DNA of 64,000 nucleotides from Actinophytocola sp050699935 (GCF_050699935.1 NZ_JBOHGB010000021.1:3338-67337), one strand, 5' to 3'; counted from the first letter of the stretch, positions 24,653 through 33,600 are shown. The notes: generated by a model from the sequence alone, not told the origin. Made by a program: numbers and translations.

Positions 24653-25726
24653 GTGGACTCGTCGGCACTCGGTGAGCTGGTGAGCGAGTACGCCGAACTG
24701 GAGCGGGCGCTCGCCGACCCGGCCGTGCACGGTGACCAGGACCGAGCCCGCCGGCTCGGCCGTCGCTACGCCGAGCTGACCCCGACCGTGCGGACGCTGC
24801 GCGAGCTGGAGTCGGTGCGCGACGACCTGGCCGCGGCGCGTGAGCTGGCTGCCGAGGACGAGACGTTCGCCGTGGAGGCCGAGTCGCTGGCGGAGCGGGT
24901 GCCGGCGCTCGAGGCCAGGCTGACCGAGCTGCTGGCGCCGCGCGACCCGCACGACGGCTCGGACCTGCTGATGGAGATCAAGTCGGGGGAGGGCGGCGAG
25001 GAGTCGGCGCTGTTCGCCGGCGATCTGCTGCGGATGTACCTGCGCTACGCGGAGCGGCACGGCTGGCGGGCCGAGGTCCTGGACGGCACGGAGACCGAGC
25101 TGGGCGGGTACAAGGACGTCACGGTCGCGGTCAAGAGCCGAGCCGCCACACCGGACGGCGTGTGGTCGCGGCTGAAGTTCGAGGGCGGCGTGCACCGGGT
25201 GCAGCGCGTGCCGGTCACCGAGTCGCAGGGCCGGATCCACACGTCGGCGGCCGGTGTGCTCGTGTACCCGGACGTCGAGGACGTCGAGGTCGAGGTCGAC
25301 GAGAAGGATCTGCGGGTCGACGTGTTCCGGTCGTCGGGCAAGGGCGGCCAGAGCGTGAACACGACCGACTCGGCGGTGCGGATCACCCACCTGCCGACCG
25401 GGATCGTGGTGTCCTGCCAGAACGAGCGGTCGCAGCTGCAGAACAAGACCCGCGCCATGCAGGTGCTGCGCGCCCGGCTGGTGGCGATGGCCGAGGAGGA
25501 GGCGGCGAAGCAGGCCGCGGACACCCGGCGCAGCCAGGTCCGTACGGTCGACCGGTCCGAGCGGGTGCGCACGTACAACTTCCCGGAGAACCGGATCTCC
25601 GACCACCGGGTCAACTACAAGGCGTACAACCTGGACCAGGTCCTGGACGGCGACCTGGACGGCGTCCTCGACGCCCTCGCCGCCGCCGATCGCGACGAGC
25701 GCCTCTCCGCGCACCAGTCGGCCTGA
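24653..25726 (+). CDS. prfA: Peptide chain release factor 1
   Basis: Recognises UAA and UAG stop codons and triggers peptide release. The 357-aa protein has an N-terminal coiled-coil domain, SGEGGEESALFAGDLLRMY, and the GGQ motif in SSGKGGQSVNTTDSAVR (residues about 231-233), where Gln is methylated by PrmC. GTG 24653 follows the strong site GGAGAGGAGG. Its usual partner prmC comes next. Confidence 0.97.
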   Translation: MDSSALGELVSEYAELERALADPAVHGDQDRARRLGRRYAELTPTVRTLRELESVRDDLAAARELAAEDETFAVEAESLAERVPALEARLTELLAPRDPHDGSDLLMEIKSGEGGEESALFAGDLLRMYLRYAERHGWRAEVLDGTETELGGYKDVTVAVKSRAATPDGVWSRLKFEGGVHRVQRVPVTESQGRIHTSAAGVLVYPDVEDVEVEVDEKDLRVDVFRSSGKGGQSVNTTDSAVRITHLPTGIVVSCQNERSQLQNKTRAMQVLRARLVAMAEEEAAKQAADTRRSQVRTVDRSERVRTYNFPENRISDHRVNYKAYNLDQVLDGDLDGVLDALAAADRDERLSAHQSA

Positions 25727-25791
25727 TCCCGCGTGCCCAACGAGGCTCGTGGCTCCGGCCGCCGCGAGCGTGGGTGTGCGAGGGTGAGCCG

Positions 25792-26655
25792 GTGACCCGA
25801 CAGCCGCTGCGCCTCGCCGTGCTCGAGGCCGAGCGCATCCTCGCCGCCGCCGGTGTGGCGTCGCCGCGCGTGGACGCGGAGCTGATCGCCGCGCACGTGC
25901 TCGGTGTGGAGCGGGGCACGCTGCCGCTCGTGCCGCTGGTCGACCCGCAGGTGATCGACGCGATCGGCCAGCTCGTGCACCGCCGGGCCACGCGGGTGCC
26001 GCTGCAGCACCTGCTCGGCCAGGCGGCCATGGGCGGCATCGCCGTCGAGGTCGGCGTCGGTGTGTTCGTGCCGCGGCCGGAGACCGAGCTGCTCCTCGAG
26101 TGGGGCCTCGGCGAGCTCAAGGATGTCGCCGATCCGCTCGTCGTCGACCTGTGCACCGGCTCGGGCGTGCTCGCGCTGGCGTTCGCCCACGAGCGGCCGG
26201 ATGCCACCGTGCACGCCGTCGACGTGGACAGCTCGGCGCTGGCCTGGGCCCGGCGCAACGCCGACACCCGCGCCGCGGCGGGGGACCGGCCGGTCACGCT
26301 GCACAAGGGCGACGTCGCCGAGCCCGCGCTGCTCGCGGACCTGGAGGGCCGGGTCGACCTGCTCGTGTGCAACCCGCCGTACGTGCCGGTGGGCACCGAG
26401 GTGCCGCCGGAGGTGGGGGAGCACGACCCGTTCCGCGCCGTGTTCGCGCCCGGGGACGGGCTCGCGGTGATCCGCCACGTGGTGGCCGCGGCCGCGCGGC
26501 TGCTCGGGCCGGGCGGCCGCTTCGCGATGGAGCACGACGACTCACAGGCGGCGTCGGTGCCCGCGTTGGTCGCGGCGCGCCGGGTGCTGACCGACGTGGC
26601 GGACCACCGGGACCTCGCGGGCCTGCCGCGTTTCGTCACCGCCTGGCACGTCTGA
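25792..26655 (+). CDS. prmC: Release factor glutamine methyltransferase
   Basis: Methylates the Gln of the GGQ motif in RF1/RF2 using S-adenosylmethionine. The 287-aa protein has the helical N-terminal substrate domain, the SAM-binding motif DLCTGSGVLALAFA and the catalytic NPPY in CNPPYVPVGTEVP. GTG 25792 is preceded by GAGGGTGAG. It lies 65 bases after prfA, consistent with one operon. Confidence 0.95.
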   Translation: MTRQPLRLAVLEAERILAAAGVASPRVDAELIAAHVLGVERGTLPLVPLVDPQVIDAIGQLVHRRATRVPLQHLLGQAAMGGIAVEVGVGVFVPRPETELLLEWGLGELKDVADPLVVDLCTGSGVLALAFAHERPDATVHAVDVDSSALAWARRNADTRAAAGDRPVTLHKGDVAEPALLADLEGRVDLLVCNPPYVPVGTEVPPEVGEHDPFRAVFAPGDGLAVIRHVVAAAARLLGPGGRFAMEHDDSQAASVPALVAARRVLTDVADHRDLAGLPRFVTAWHV

Positions 26656-26693
26656 TCCGCCGGGTCCACCGACGGACGGAGGTGCGCGGACAG

Positions 26694-27080
26694 ATGAGCG
26701 AGAACGATCCGCATATCCACGTGGAGCGGAATGTCGCGCGGACCGACGCCGGCGTCCGCGACATGATCGCGTCGACATTCGGCCTCGCGGCCGACTCCCC
26801 GAGCGTCGTCACCACCGGGTGCGGCATAGCGGTTCCCTACGCGATGACCTCCCCGCGCCCGGGGAGCATCACCTGCCTGGCGTGCCAGGAACACGCCCAC
26901 CGCGAGCACCTGCGCTTCGCCGAGCAGGTCGAACGCCTGGGTGGGATGCCGGGCGTGAACGTCACCGGCGAGGAGGCGGCCAAGGTCGCGCAGTGGCACC
27001 GGGACCGCGCGGCGAGGTTCTCCGGCTGGCGCGCCCCGCGGCCGTGCTACGGGCGGGAGTGCGCCACCATCTCGTCGTAG
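26694..27080 (+). CDS. Conserved hypothetical protein (128 aa)
   Basis: Unrecognised cytoplasmic protein starting MSENDPHIHVERNVARTDAG. It contains CLACQEHAHREHLRFAEQV, a Cys-x-x-Cys plus His cluster that could bind a metal, and a helical C-terminal half. GGAGGTG precedes ATG 26694 by several bases. Its last 34 bases overlap the 3' end of the convergent gene on the minus strand. Confidence 0.55.
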   Translation: MSENDPHIHVERNVARTDAGVRDMIASTFGLAADSPSVVTTGCGIAVPYAMTSPRPGSITCLACQEHAHREHLRFAEQVERLGGMPGVNVTGEEAAKVAQWHRDRAARFSGWRAPRPCYGRECATISS

Positions 27081-27685
27081 ATCGGCCGCATCCGTGACCA
27101 CCCCTCGTCGGGCCCGGACGCGAAGATGAAGTACTCGGTGCCGTCGACGAGCCAGTACAGCGCGCGGACGTGCTGCACGCCGCTGCCGTCGTGGTGCTCG
27201 TACTCCCACTCGATCGCCGGATGGCCGCCGTAGGTCGCCCGGCTCAGGCCGAGGCGCTCGTAGCCGGTCGTGCGCTCGGCGAACAGCGTCTCGGACGTGA
27301 GGTGCAGCCGCTCGATGTCGGTCGACGCGGCCGGTGCGCCGCCGTAGCCGAGGGCGCGGCCGGCGTCGGACGGGTCGGACGCCCGCATCGCGCCCGGCCC
27401 GCCGGCCCGTGCTATCCGCCAGCCGACCGGGATCACGGTCTGGATCTCCGCCGGGCCGGACACGTGGCGGAAGCCCCGCGGCGGCGGACGTGTCGTGGCC
27501 GGAGTGCGCGCGCCCTCGTCCGCGACGTAGGTCGGCGAGGACGGCTCGGGGCTCGCGGCCGACGGAACCTGTGGCCGCATCAGCAGTGCCGCACCGAGCA
27601 CCGTGCTGACCACGACGTACCCCGCCGCACAACAGACCGCCAGCCACCTCGTGCTCAGCGACCGCACGCTAGCCACCAATTTCAC
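27047..27685 (-). CDS. Membrane-anchored exported protein of unknown function
   Basis: A 212-aa protein with one N-terminal membrane segment (WLAVCCAAGYVVVSTVLGAAL), a Pro/Ser/Thr-rich linker (about residues 38-70) and a globular exported domain (FRHVSGPAEIQTVIPVGWRI ... GTEYFIFASG). This resembles the many surface proteins of actinobacteria that follow serine/threonine kinase or regulatory modules, but I cannot assign a family. ATG 27685 is used; GTG 27676 is an alternative. Confidence 0.6.
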   Translation of the reverse strand: MKLVASVRSLSTRWLAVCCAAGYVVVSTVLGAALLMRPQVPSAASPEPSSPTYVADEGARTPATTRPPPRGFRHVSGPAEIQTVIPVGWRIARAGGPGAMRASDPSDAGRALGYGGAPAASTDIERLHLTSETLFAERTTGYERLGLSRATYGGHPAIEWEYEHHDGSGVQHVRALYWLVDGTEYFIFASGPDEGWSRMRPIYDEMVAHSRP

Positions 27686-27743
27686 CTATCACTACCCCCC
27701 GACACGGGTGTACTGAGAGTAACGTGCCGGCGGGGGTGATCCA

Positions 27744-28565
27744 ATGCTTCGCGCGTGGCAGGACGTGATCGTCAAGTGGCGGCTGGTGCCCGACGACCTT
27801 CCGGACTGGGACGTCGCGGGTCGCGAGCAGGCGTATTCGGCCAGGTCAGCCCTGCTCGACGGCCGCCTGGACGAGGCGCTGGAGAGGTTCGATGCCGCGG
27901 CCCGGCTGCGTGATCATCCGCTCGACCAGGTGGGGATCGGTGACGTGTATCTCGCGCGCGGCAAGTGGCGCACGGCGGAGGAGCACTACCGCCGGGCGCT
28001 GCCCGCCGGCGGGGTCGCGGCGTTGCTGGCCAAGCTCGGCATCGGCCAGGTGCTGATCGGCGAGGGCCGGGCCACCGCCTCGATCGCCGACCTGGAGCAC
28101 CTCGTCGCCGACCGGCCGCAGGATCCGACGTTGCGGTACTACCTCGCGAGCGCCTGGTTCTCGGTGGCCGAGCAGAGCCGCTCCCGCACCGCCGACGACA
28201 CCCTGGTGATCACGAGCGAGCAGCAGCTGCTGATCTGCGAGCAGGCGGCCGAGCGGATCCTGTCCCTGGAGGTCGACGACACCGAGCTCGACCGCGGCGC
28301 GGAGCAACTGCGGGGCGAGGTCGCGTTGGGCCGTCGGTGGACCTGGGCGCCGGAGGGGATCGCGGTCAGCCTGGCCGTGCTGGTCGTCGCGATGGGACTG
28401 ATCACGGTCGTCGCCGGCGGGCTGATGGGCAGCCCGGCCCTGGTGATCGCCGGCGTCGTGCTGGGGGCCCTGTTGCTGTTCGTGATCGTGTGGCGCTTCC
28501 GCCGGCAGACCTGGCGCCGCCGCGCCGACGAGATGGCCCCACGGATCACCCGGCCCGGGGTCTAA
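27744..28565 (+). CDS. TPR protein with two C-terminal membrane segments
   Basis: A 273-aa protein. Residues about 25-170 are helical, TPR-like repeats (ALLDGRLDEALERFDAAARL, KWRTAEEHYRRALPAGG), followed by two membrane segments (GIAVSLAVLVVAMGLITVV and ALVIAGVVLGALLLFVIVW) and a basic tail. The repeat domain therefore faces the cytoplasm as a likely docking surface. It ends 10 bases before the threonylcarbamoyl-AMP synthase gene. Confidence 0.65.
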   Translation: MLRAWQDVIVKWRLVPDDLPDWDVAGREQAYSARSALLDGRLDEALERFDAAARLRDHPLDQVGIGDVYLARGKWRTAEEHYRRALPAGGVAALLAKLGIGQVLIGEGRATASIADLEHLVADRPQDPTLRYYLASAWFSVAEQSRSRTADDTLVITSEQQLLICEQAAERILSLEVDDTELDRGAEQLRGEVALGRRWTWAPEGIAVSLAVLVVAMGLITVVAGGLMGSPALVIAGVVLGALLLFVIVWRFRRQTWRRRADEMAPRITRPGV

Positions 28566-28575
28566 GGTTTCGCCC

Positions 28576-29226
28576 GTGAGTGTGGTGTACGACTGCGGCA
28601 AGGAACCCGACCGTGCGGACGGGCTGGCCGCCGCCGCGAGCGCGGTGCGGGCCGGTCGGCTCGTGGTCATGCCGACCGACACCGTGTACGGCATCGGGGC
28701 GGACGCGTTCTCCTCGACCGCGGTGAAGGCGTTGCTGGCGGCCAAGAACCGCGGCCCGGACATGCCGGTCGGCGTGCTCGTCGGCTCGTGGTCGACGATC
28801 GACGGCCTCGTGCTGTCCGTGCCGCAGCCGGCCCGGGCGCTGATCGAGGCGTTCTGGCCGGGCGACCTGTCGATCGTGTTGCCACACGCGCCGTCGCTGT
28901 CCTGGGACCTCGGCCGCAGCCACGGCACCGTCATGATCCGGATGCCGCTGCACCCGGTGGCGATCGAGCTGCTCCGCGACGTCGGCCCGATGGCGGTGTC
29001 GAGCGCGAACCGCTCCGGGCACCCGCCGGCCGTGAACGCCGGCGAGGCACGTGATCAGCTCGGCGAGTCGGTCGCGGTCTACCTCGACGGCGGCCCGTCG
29101 GGGGAGCCGGTGCCCTCCACCATCGTCGACCTGTCCGGCGACGAGCCGGTCGTGGTGCGCGAGGGCGCGGTCAGCGTCGCCGCCGTGTCCGAGGTGATCG
29201 GCACCGAGGTCCGGACCGCCGGGTAA
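28576..29226 (+). CDS. L-threonylcarbamoyladenylate synthase (Sua5/TsaC family)
   Basis: Makes threonylcarbamoyl-AMP for the t6A modification at position 37 of ANN-decoding tRNAs. The 216-aa YrdC-like domain carries GRLVVMPTDTVYGIGADAF near the N-terminus, FWPGDLSIVLP, the nucleotide-binding MIRMPLHP and the family signature SSANRSGHPPAVNAGEA. GTG 28576 follows a weak site. Position after prfA-prmC matches the usual actinobacterial order. Confidence 0.94.
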   Translation: MSVVYDCGKEPDRADGLAAAASAVRAGRLVVMPTDTVYGIGADAFSSTAVKALLAAKNRGPDMPVGVLVGSWSTIDGLVLSVPQPARALIEAFWPGDLSIVLPHAPSLSWDLGRSHGTVMIRMPLHPVAIELLRDVGPMAVSSANRSGHPPAVNAGEARDQLGESVAVYLDGGPSGEPVPSTIVDLSGDEPVVVREGAVSVAAVSEVIGTEVRTAG

Positions 29227-29294
29227 CCGGCGTGACGCTCGGCCGGTAGGGATACTGACGTACGGATTGTTCAACCCACGAAAGGAAGTCCTTG

Positions 29295-29471
29295 ATGCCG
29301 GTCGACAAGAAGCGTCGTTCGTTCCGCATGCTCGCCGTCCTGGCCGCGATGTTCGCCACGCTCGTGCTCGCCGCGTGCAACGACAGCGAGGGGGATGACG
29401 ACGGTGACGACGACGAGGACGACGAGGGCATGCGCGCCCGGCCGGCGGTTGTCCTGACCGTGGCCGGCTGA
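29295..29471 (+). CDS. Tiny acidic lipoprotein (58 aa)
   Basis: ATG 29295 follows AAAGGAAG at a good distance. The product has a basic n-region (MPVDKKRRSFR), a hydrophobic core and the lipobox LVLAACN, followed by an almost purely acidic stretch (DSEGDDDGDDDEDDEG). The mature part would be only about 30 residues on the membrane surface. It lies between the Sua5-like gene and glyA and is followed at once by a CCCGCGAGTCC-type repeat unit. I do not know its function; ion binding is a guess from charge. Confidence 0.6.
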   Translation: MPVDKKRRSFRMLAVLAAMFATLVLAACNDSEGDDDGDDDEDDEGMRARPAVVLTVAG

Positions 29472-29561
29472 CGCCGGTCCGGAGCGTCGGACTCGCGGGT
29501 CTGGAGCGGTGGACGCGCGGTAGCCTGGCCCGACAACAGCGCCGAGAAGAGAGCTACTGGC

Positions 29562-30848
29562 TTGGACACGCCGTTCTGGGGCCCGGACTTCGACGCCCTG
29601 GCCAGCACGGATCCCGAGATCGCCGATGTCGTGCTCGGCGAGCTCGAGCGCCTCAGGGGCGGGCTGCAGCTGATCGCCAGTGAGAACCTGACGAGCCCGG
29701 CCGTGCTCGCGGCGCTCGGATCGACACTGTCCAACAAGTACGCCGAGGGCTACCCGGGTCGGCGCTACTACGGCGGCTGCGGGCAGGTCGACGTCGCCGA
29801 GGAGATCGGCATCGCGCGCGCGAAGGAGCTGTTCGGCGCGGAGCACGCGAACCTCCAGCCGCACTCGGGGGCGAGCGCGAACCTCGCCGCGTACGCGGCG
29901 TTCTGCGAGCCGGATGACGTCGTGCTCGCGATGGACCTCAAGCAGGGCGGCCACCTCACGCACGGGTCGAAGGTCAACTTCTCCGGCAACTGGTTCCGCC
30001 CGGTCGCCTACGGCGTGCGCGCGGACACCGAGCTGATCGACTACGACCAGGTCCGCGACCTCGCCATCGCGCACGAGCCGCGGATGATCATCGCGGGGGC
30101 CACCGCGTACCCGAGGCTCGTCGACTTCGCGGCGTTCCGCTCGATCGCGGACGAGGTCGGCGCGATCCTGATGGTCGACGCCGCGCACTTCGTCGGGCTG
30201 GTGGCCGGCAGGGCGATCCCGTCCCCGGTGCCGTTCGCCGACGTCGTGACGTTCACCACCCACAAGGTTCTGCGCGGTCCGCGCGGAGGCATGATCCTCT
30301 GCCGTGCCGAGCACGCGAAGGCGGTCGACAAGGCGGTGTTCCCGTTCGGCCAGGGCGGCCCACTGATGCACGCCGTCGCCGCCAAGGCGGTCGCGCTCCG
30401 CGAGGCGGCCACCTCGGAGTACCAGGACTACGCGGCCCAGGTCGTGGCGAACGCCGTCGCGCTGGCCAAGGGGCTGGAGGCCGAGGGCATGCGCGCGGTG
30501 TCCGGCGGCACCGACACCCACCTCGCGCTGCTGGACGTGCGGCCGCTCGAGCTCACCGGCGCGGAGGCCGAGCGCCGCTGCGACGCCGCGCGCATCACGC
30601 TGAACAAGAACGCGATCCCGTTCGACCCGGCTCCGCCGGCCACCGCGTCCGGCATCCGGATCGGCTCGCCGTGCGTGACCACGCAGGGCATGACCGAGCC
30701 GGACATGGCCGAGATCGCCCGGCTGATCGGCCGCGCCGTGCGCACCGAGTCGGGCACCGGCAGCGGTGACGCCGAGCTCGCGGACGTGGCGGCCGCGGTA
30801 ACCCGCCTCACCGCCGCCCACCCCGCGTACCCGAGGGGCGTCGGGTGA
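29562..30848 (+). CDS. glyA: Serine hydroxymethyltransferase (or close paralogue)
   Basis: Interconverts serine and glycine with tetrahydrofolate, feeding one-carbon metabolism. The 428-aa PLP enzyme has IASENLTSPAVLAALGS, NKYAEGYPGRRYYGG, MDLKQGGHLTHGS and the PLP-Lys region TFTTHKVLRGPRGG. The start is TTG 29562, with GAGAAGAGAG upstream; TAGCCT at 29521..29526 may be the -10. The usual THKTLRGPRGG is THKVLRGPRGG here, a mild change. Its stop overlaps the next start by 4 bases (GTGA). Confidence 0.93.
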   Translation: MDTPFWGPDFDALASTDPEIADVVLGELERLRGGLQLIASENLTSPAVLAALGSTLSNKYAEGYPGRRYYGGCGQVDVAEEIGIARAKELFGAEHANLQPHSGASANLAAYAAFCEPDDVVLAMDLKQGGHLTHGSKVNFSGNWFRPVAYGVRADTELIDYDQVRDLAIAHEPRMIIAGATAYPRLVDFAAFRSIADEVGAILMVDAAHFVGLVAGRAIPSPVPFADVVTFTTHKVLRGPRGGMILCRAEHAKAVDKAVFPFGQGGPLMHAVAAKAVALREAATSEYQDYAAQVVANAVALAKGLEAEGMRAVSGGTDTHLALLDVRPLELTGAEAERRCDAARITLNKNAIPFDPAPPATASGIRIGSPCVTTQGMTEPDMAEIARLIGRAVRTESGTGSGDAELADVAAAVTRLTAAHPAYPRGVG

Positions 30849-31999
30849 ACCTCGCGCAGGACTACCAGCCGGCCGGGCTCCCGATCAGGGAGTACATGCT
30901 GGTGGCGCTGACCACCGCGGTGGTGACGTTCCTGTGCACCGGCATGGTGCGGCGCCTCGCGATCCGCTGGGGCGCGGTCGCCCACCCCCGCCAGCGCGAC
31001 GTGCATACGGTGCCGATCCCGCGGCTGGGCGGACTCGCCATGTACGTCGGTGTGTGCGGCGGGATGTTCCTCGCCCACCAGTTGCCGGTGCTGCGCCGCG
31101 CGTTCGAGTACACCCTCGACCCGATGGCCGTGCTGATCGGCGGCGGGCTGATCGTGCTGGTCGGCATGCTCGACGACCGCTACGAGCTGGACTCGCTGAC
31201 CAAGCTCGCCGGCCAGACCACGTGCGCGGGCATCCTGGTGCTGCTCGGCCTGCAGTGGGTCATCGTCTGGGTGCCGTGGGGCGCGGAGGACGGGCTCGGC
31301 TCGCGCCTGGTGCTCGACCAGAACCAGGGCGCGCTGATCACCGTGCTGCTCGTGGTCACCATGGTCAACGCGATGAACTTCGTGGACGGCCTGGACGGGC
31401 TCGCCGCCGGCATCGGGCTCATCTCGGCGACCGCGACGTGTGCCTTCTCACTCAACCTGCTCAAGCAGACCGGCGGCGACGTCAGCAACTACGCGCCGGC
31501 ACTGATCGCGGCCACCCTCGCGGGCGCCTGCCTGGGCTTCCTGCCGCACAACTTCCAGCCGGCCAAGATCTTCATGGGCGACTCGGGCTCGATGCTGCTC
31601 GGGTTGATGATGGCCGCCGCGACGACCTCGGCGTCCGGCCGGGTCGTCGAGTTCAACGCGAGCACGGCGATCGCCCTGCTCTCCCCGCTGCTGGTGGTCG
31701 CCGCGGTGCTGTTCGTGCCGCTGCTGGACCTGCTGATGGCGATCGTCCGGCGCACCCGCAAGGGGTTGAGCCCGTTCCACGCGGACAAGATGCACCTGCA
31801 CCACCGGCTGCTGGAGATCGGCCACTCGCAGCGCCGGGCGGTCCTGCTGATCTACCTGTGGGCCGCCGTCCTGGCCTTCGGCGCTGTCGCGCTGACCCTT
31901 TTCGACACGTTCGCGGTCGTCTGGGGGATGGGTATCGGGCTTCTCATCGCACTCGTCATCTCGGCCATCCCACGGCTGCGGGAGACCGGCAGATCCTGA
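30845..31999 (+). CDS. wecA: UDP-GlcNAc:decaprenyl-phosphate GlcNAc-1-phosphate transferase (WecA/MraY family)
   Basis: Starts cell-wall linker synthesis by putting GlcNAc-1-phosphate on decaprenyl phosphate at the inner membrane. The 384-aa protein has about ten membrane segments and the family motifs VGMLDDRYELD, NAMNFVDGLDGLAAG (catalytic Asp), FMGDSGSMLLG and HLHHRLLEIGHS. It is co-translated with glyA and sits directly upstream of the ATP synthase operon, the same place as its mycobacterial relative (Rv1302). Confidence 0.92.
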   Translation: MNLAQDYQPAGLPIREYMLVALTTAVVTFLCTGMVRRLAIRWGAVAHPRQRDVHTVPIPRLGGLAMYVGVCGGMFLAHQLPVLRRAFEYTLDPMAVLIGGGLIVLVGMLDDRYELDSLTKLAGQTTCAGILVLLGLQWVIVWVPWGAEDGLGSRLVLDQNQGALITVLLVVTMVNAMNFVDGLDGLAAGIGLISATATCAFSLNLLKQTGGDVSNYAPALIAATLAGACLGFLPHNFQPAKIFMGDSGSMLLGLMMAAATTSASGRVVEFNASTAIALLSPLLVVAAVLFVPLLDLLMAIVRRTRKGLSPFHADKMHLHHRLLEIGHSQRRAVLLIYLWAAVLAFGAVALTLFDTFAVVWGMGIGLLIALVISAIPRLRETGRS

Positions 32000-32223
32000 C
32001 CTTGAACACCCCCGACTTCGCACCTCAGGCCGCCGAAAAGGGGGGGCGAATCGTGTGATAGCGTGCGATTCGTCCCCAAGGGAGGCATTGGGGACACGCC
32101 GGCCCGCGACGGCTGGATCCGCCAAGGGGCCTTGGCAGCACGACCGCCGTCGCTTCGACCGACAAGGAGCATGCGCATGAGTGATCATCACGTGCCTATA
32201 GCCGGCCGGTAGGCCTGGTCGTC
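32000..32223 (+). promoter_or_regulatory. Structured leader of the ATP synthase operon
   Basis: Three perfect inverted repeats in a row: CGAATCG/CGATTCG (32047..32053, 32066..32072), GTCCCCAA/TTGGGGAC (32072..32079, 32088..32095, with GGGAGG in the loop) and GCCAAGG/CCTTGGC (32121..32127, 32130..32136). The first brackets TGATAGCG, which could be a -10 region, so it may be an operator rather than RNA structure. An 11-codon ORF with a strong ribosome binding site follows. Confidence 0.5.
32177..32212 (+). CDS. Candidate leader peptide MSDHHVPIAGR
   Basis: ATG 32177 lies 7 bases after AAGGAG, the best ribosome binding site in this region, and ends at TAG 32210..32212, 11 bases before the GTG of the first atp gene. 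That gene itself has no clear ribosome binding site, so translational coupling through this small ORF is plausible. A second in-frame ATG is at 32171. It could also be the relic of a former start. Confidence 0.4.
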   Translation: MSDHHVPIAGR

Positions 32224-32430
32224 GTGACACCAACGCCGCCCAGCCCCCGGGAGCTCCTCGGCGTCGGCTCCGCGATCGCCGTTCTGATCGCAGGCGGAAT
32301 GTTGCTGGGTTGGTTCATCGACTCCAAGGCCAACACACTGCCGATATTCGCTCTTGTCGGTCTGGCGGTCGGAATCTCGACCGCATGTTTCTACGCGTAT
32401 TTCAAGTTCCGGCGATTCATGAAGAATTGA
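32224..32430 (+). CDS. AtpZ/AtpI-like small membrane protein
   Basis: A 68-aa protein with two membrane segments (GVGSAIAVLIAGGMLLGWFID and LPIFALVGLAVGISTACFYA) and a basic tail. This matches the short AtpZ/AtpI family encoded at the head of bacterial ATP synthase operons, thought to help assembly of the c-ring or magnesium/calcium handling. GTG 32224 is the assumed start. It precedes a second, longer AtpI-like gene by 15 bases. Confidence 0.75.
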   Translation: MTPTPPSPRELLGVGSAIAVLIAGGMLLGWFIDSKANTLPIFALVGLAVGISTACFYAYFKFRRFMKN

Positions 32431-32445
32431 GGTCGAGGTTCAGTC

Positions 32446-32856
32446 GTGTCAGCCTTGCAAGCCGCGGCGGCCAACGTGCCGGCCGCGACCGTGGTGAACC
32501 TCCGGCGACCGGTACTCATGGCCGCCGCGGTCGGTGCCGTCGGGCTGGTGGTGTGTGGCCTGCTCGGGCACATCGTGATGGGCATTCTCGGCGTGGTCGG
32601 CCTGGGTCTCGGGCTGCTCAACACGCGGCTGCTGCAGAAGTCCGTGGCCAAGGTCATCGCCAGCGATAACCCGAGCAAGAAGGCGGTCGGCTTCTCCTCC
32701 GTGCAGCGCCTGATCGCGATCACGGCGATCGCCGTCGCGCTCGGCATCTTCGTCCGGCCGGACGGCCTGGGCGTGTTCTTCGGGCTCGCGGTCTTCCAGG
32801 TGATCATCATCGGCAACACGGCGATGCCGGTAATCAAGGAGCGGCGCACCTCATGA
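32446..32856 (+). CDS. atpI: AtpI-type ATP synthase accessory protein
   Basis: A 136-aa membrane protein with four hydrophobic segments (AAAVGAVGLVVCGLLGHI, GILGVVGLGLGLLNTRLL, LIAITAIAVALGIFV, GVFFGLAVFQVIIIGNTAM), as in the AtpI family that aids assembly of the c-ring. It overlaps atpB by 4 bases (ATGA), so both are co-translated. Identification rests on position and topology more than on sharp motifs. Confidence 0.8.
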   Translation: MSALQAAAANVPAATVVNLRRPVLMAAAVGAVGLVVCGLLGHIVMGILGVVGLGLGLLNTRLLQKSVAKVIASDNPSKKAVGFSSVQRLIAITAIAVALGIFVRPDGLGVFFGLAVFQVIIIGNTAMPVIKERRTS

Positions 32857-33581
32857 GCGAAACCGTCCTCGCCGCCGAGACGATCGAGGTCGGCGTCCAC
32901 TCGGAATGGCACGTCTTCGGCATGACGCTGCACGCCGACACGATTCTCGGCACGCTCGTCGCGGCGGCCGTCGTGGTCGCCCTCGGGTTCTGGGTCCGCG
33001 CCAGGGTCACCGCGGGAGTGCCGAGCGGTCCGCAGCTGTTCTTCGAGGGGGTCACGAAGTTCCTGCGCGACCAGATCGAGACCAGCATCGGTGTGCGTAC
33101 CGCCCCGTTCCTGGTCCCTCTGTCGATCGCCCTGTTCGTCTTCATCCTGGTCTGCAACTGGCTGGTCGTCCTGCCGCTGCACCACTACCTGCCGCCGCCG
33201 ACCGCGGACGTGAACCTGTGCTACCCGCTGGCCGTGATGGTGTTCATCTGGCGGCAGATCGCGGGTAGTCGCCGGCACGGCGGCGCGGGAGGGCAGTTCC
33301 TGCACATAGCCAAGGGCCACAACCCCAAGCTCGCGCCGATGTGGATCCTCGAGGAGATCACCGGCGTCGTTTCGCATTCGCTGCGACTTTTCGGCAACAT
33401 CTTCGCCGGCGGCGTGATGCTGAGCCTGTTCACGTTGATGCCCGCGTACATCATGTGGCTGCCTTCTGCCGGCTGGAAACTGTTCGACCTGTTCATCGGT
33501 CTGGTTCAGGCGTTCATCTTCGCCTTCCTGACCATCATCTACTTCAGCCAGTCGATGGAGGACCGGGAGGAAGCGCACTGA
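32853..33581 (+). CDS. atpB: ATP synthase Fo subunit a
   Basis: Forms the proton half-channels against the c-ring. The 242-aa protein has five to six membrane segments and the conserved HSLRLFGNIFAGGVML, whose Arg is the essential residue of subunit a, plus LVQAFIFAFLTIIYF near the C-terminus. ATG 32853 overlaps the atpI stop. A 75-base gap, richer in A and T than its surroundings, separates it from atpE. Confidence 0.96.
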   Translation: MSETVLAAETIEVGVHSEWHVFGMTLHADTILGTLVAAAVVVALGFWVRARVTAGVPSGPQLFFEGVTKFLRDQIETSIGVRTAPFLVPLSIALFVFILVCNWLVVLPLHHYLPPPTADVNLCYPLAVMVFIWRQIAGSRRHGGAGGQFLHIAKGHNPKLAPMWILEEITGVVSHSLRLFGNIFAGGVMLSLFTLMPAYIMWLPSAGWKLFDLFIGLVQAFIFAFLTIIYFSQSMEDREEAH

Positions 33582-33600
33582 CCTTTCCGAATTCCCGACC

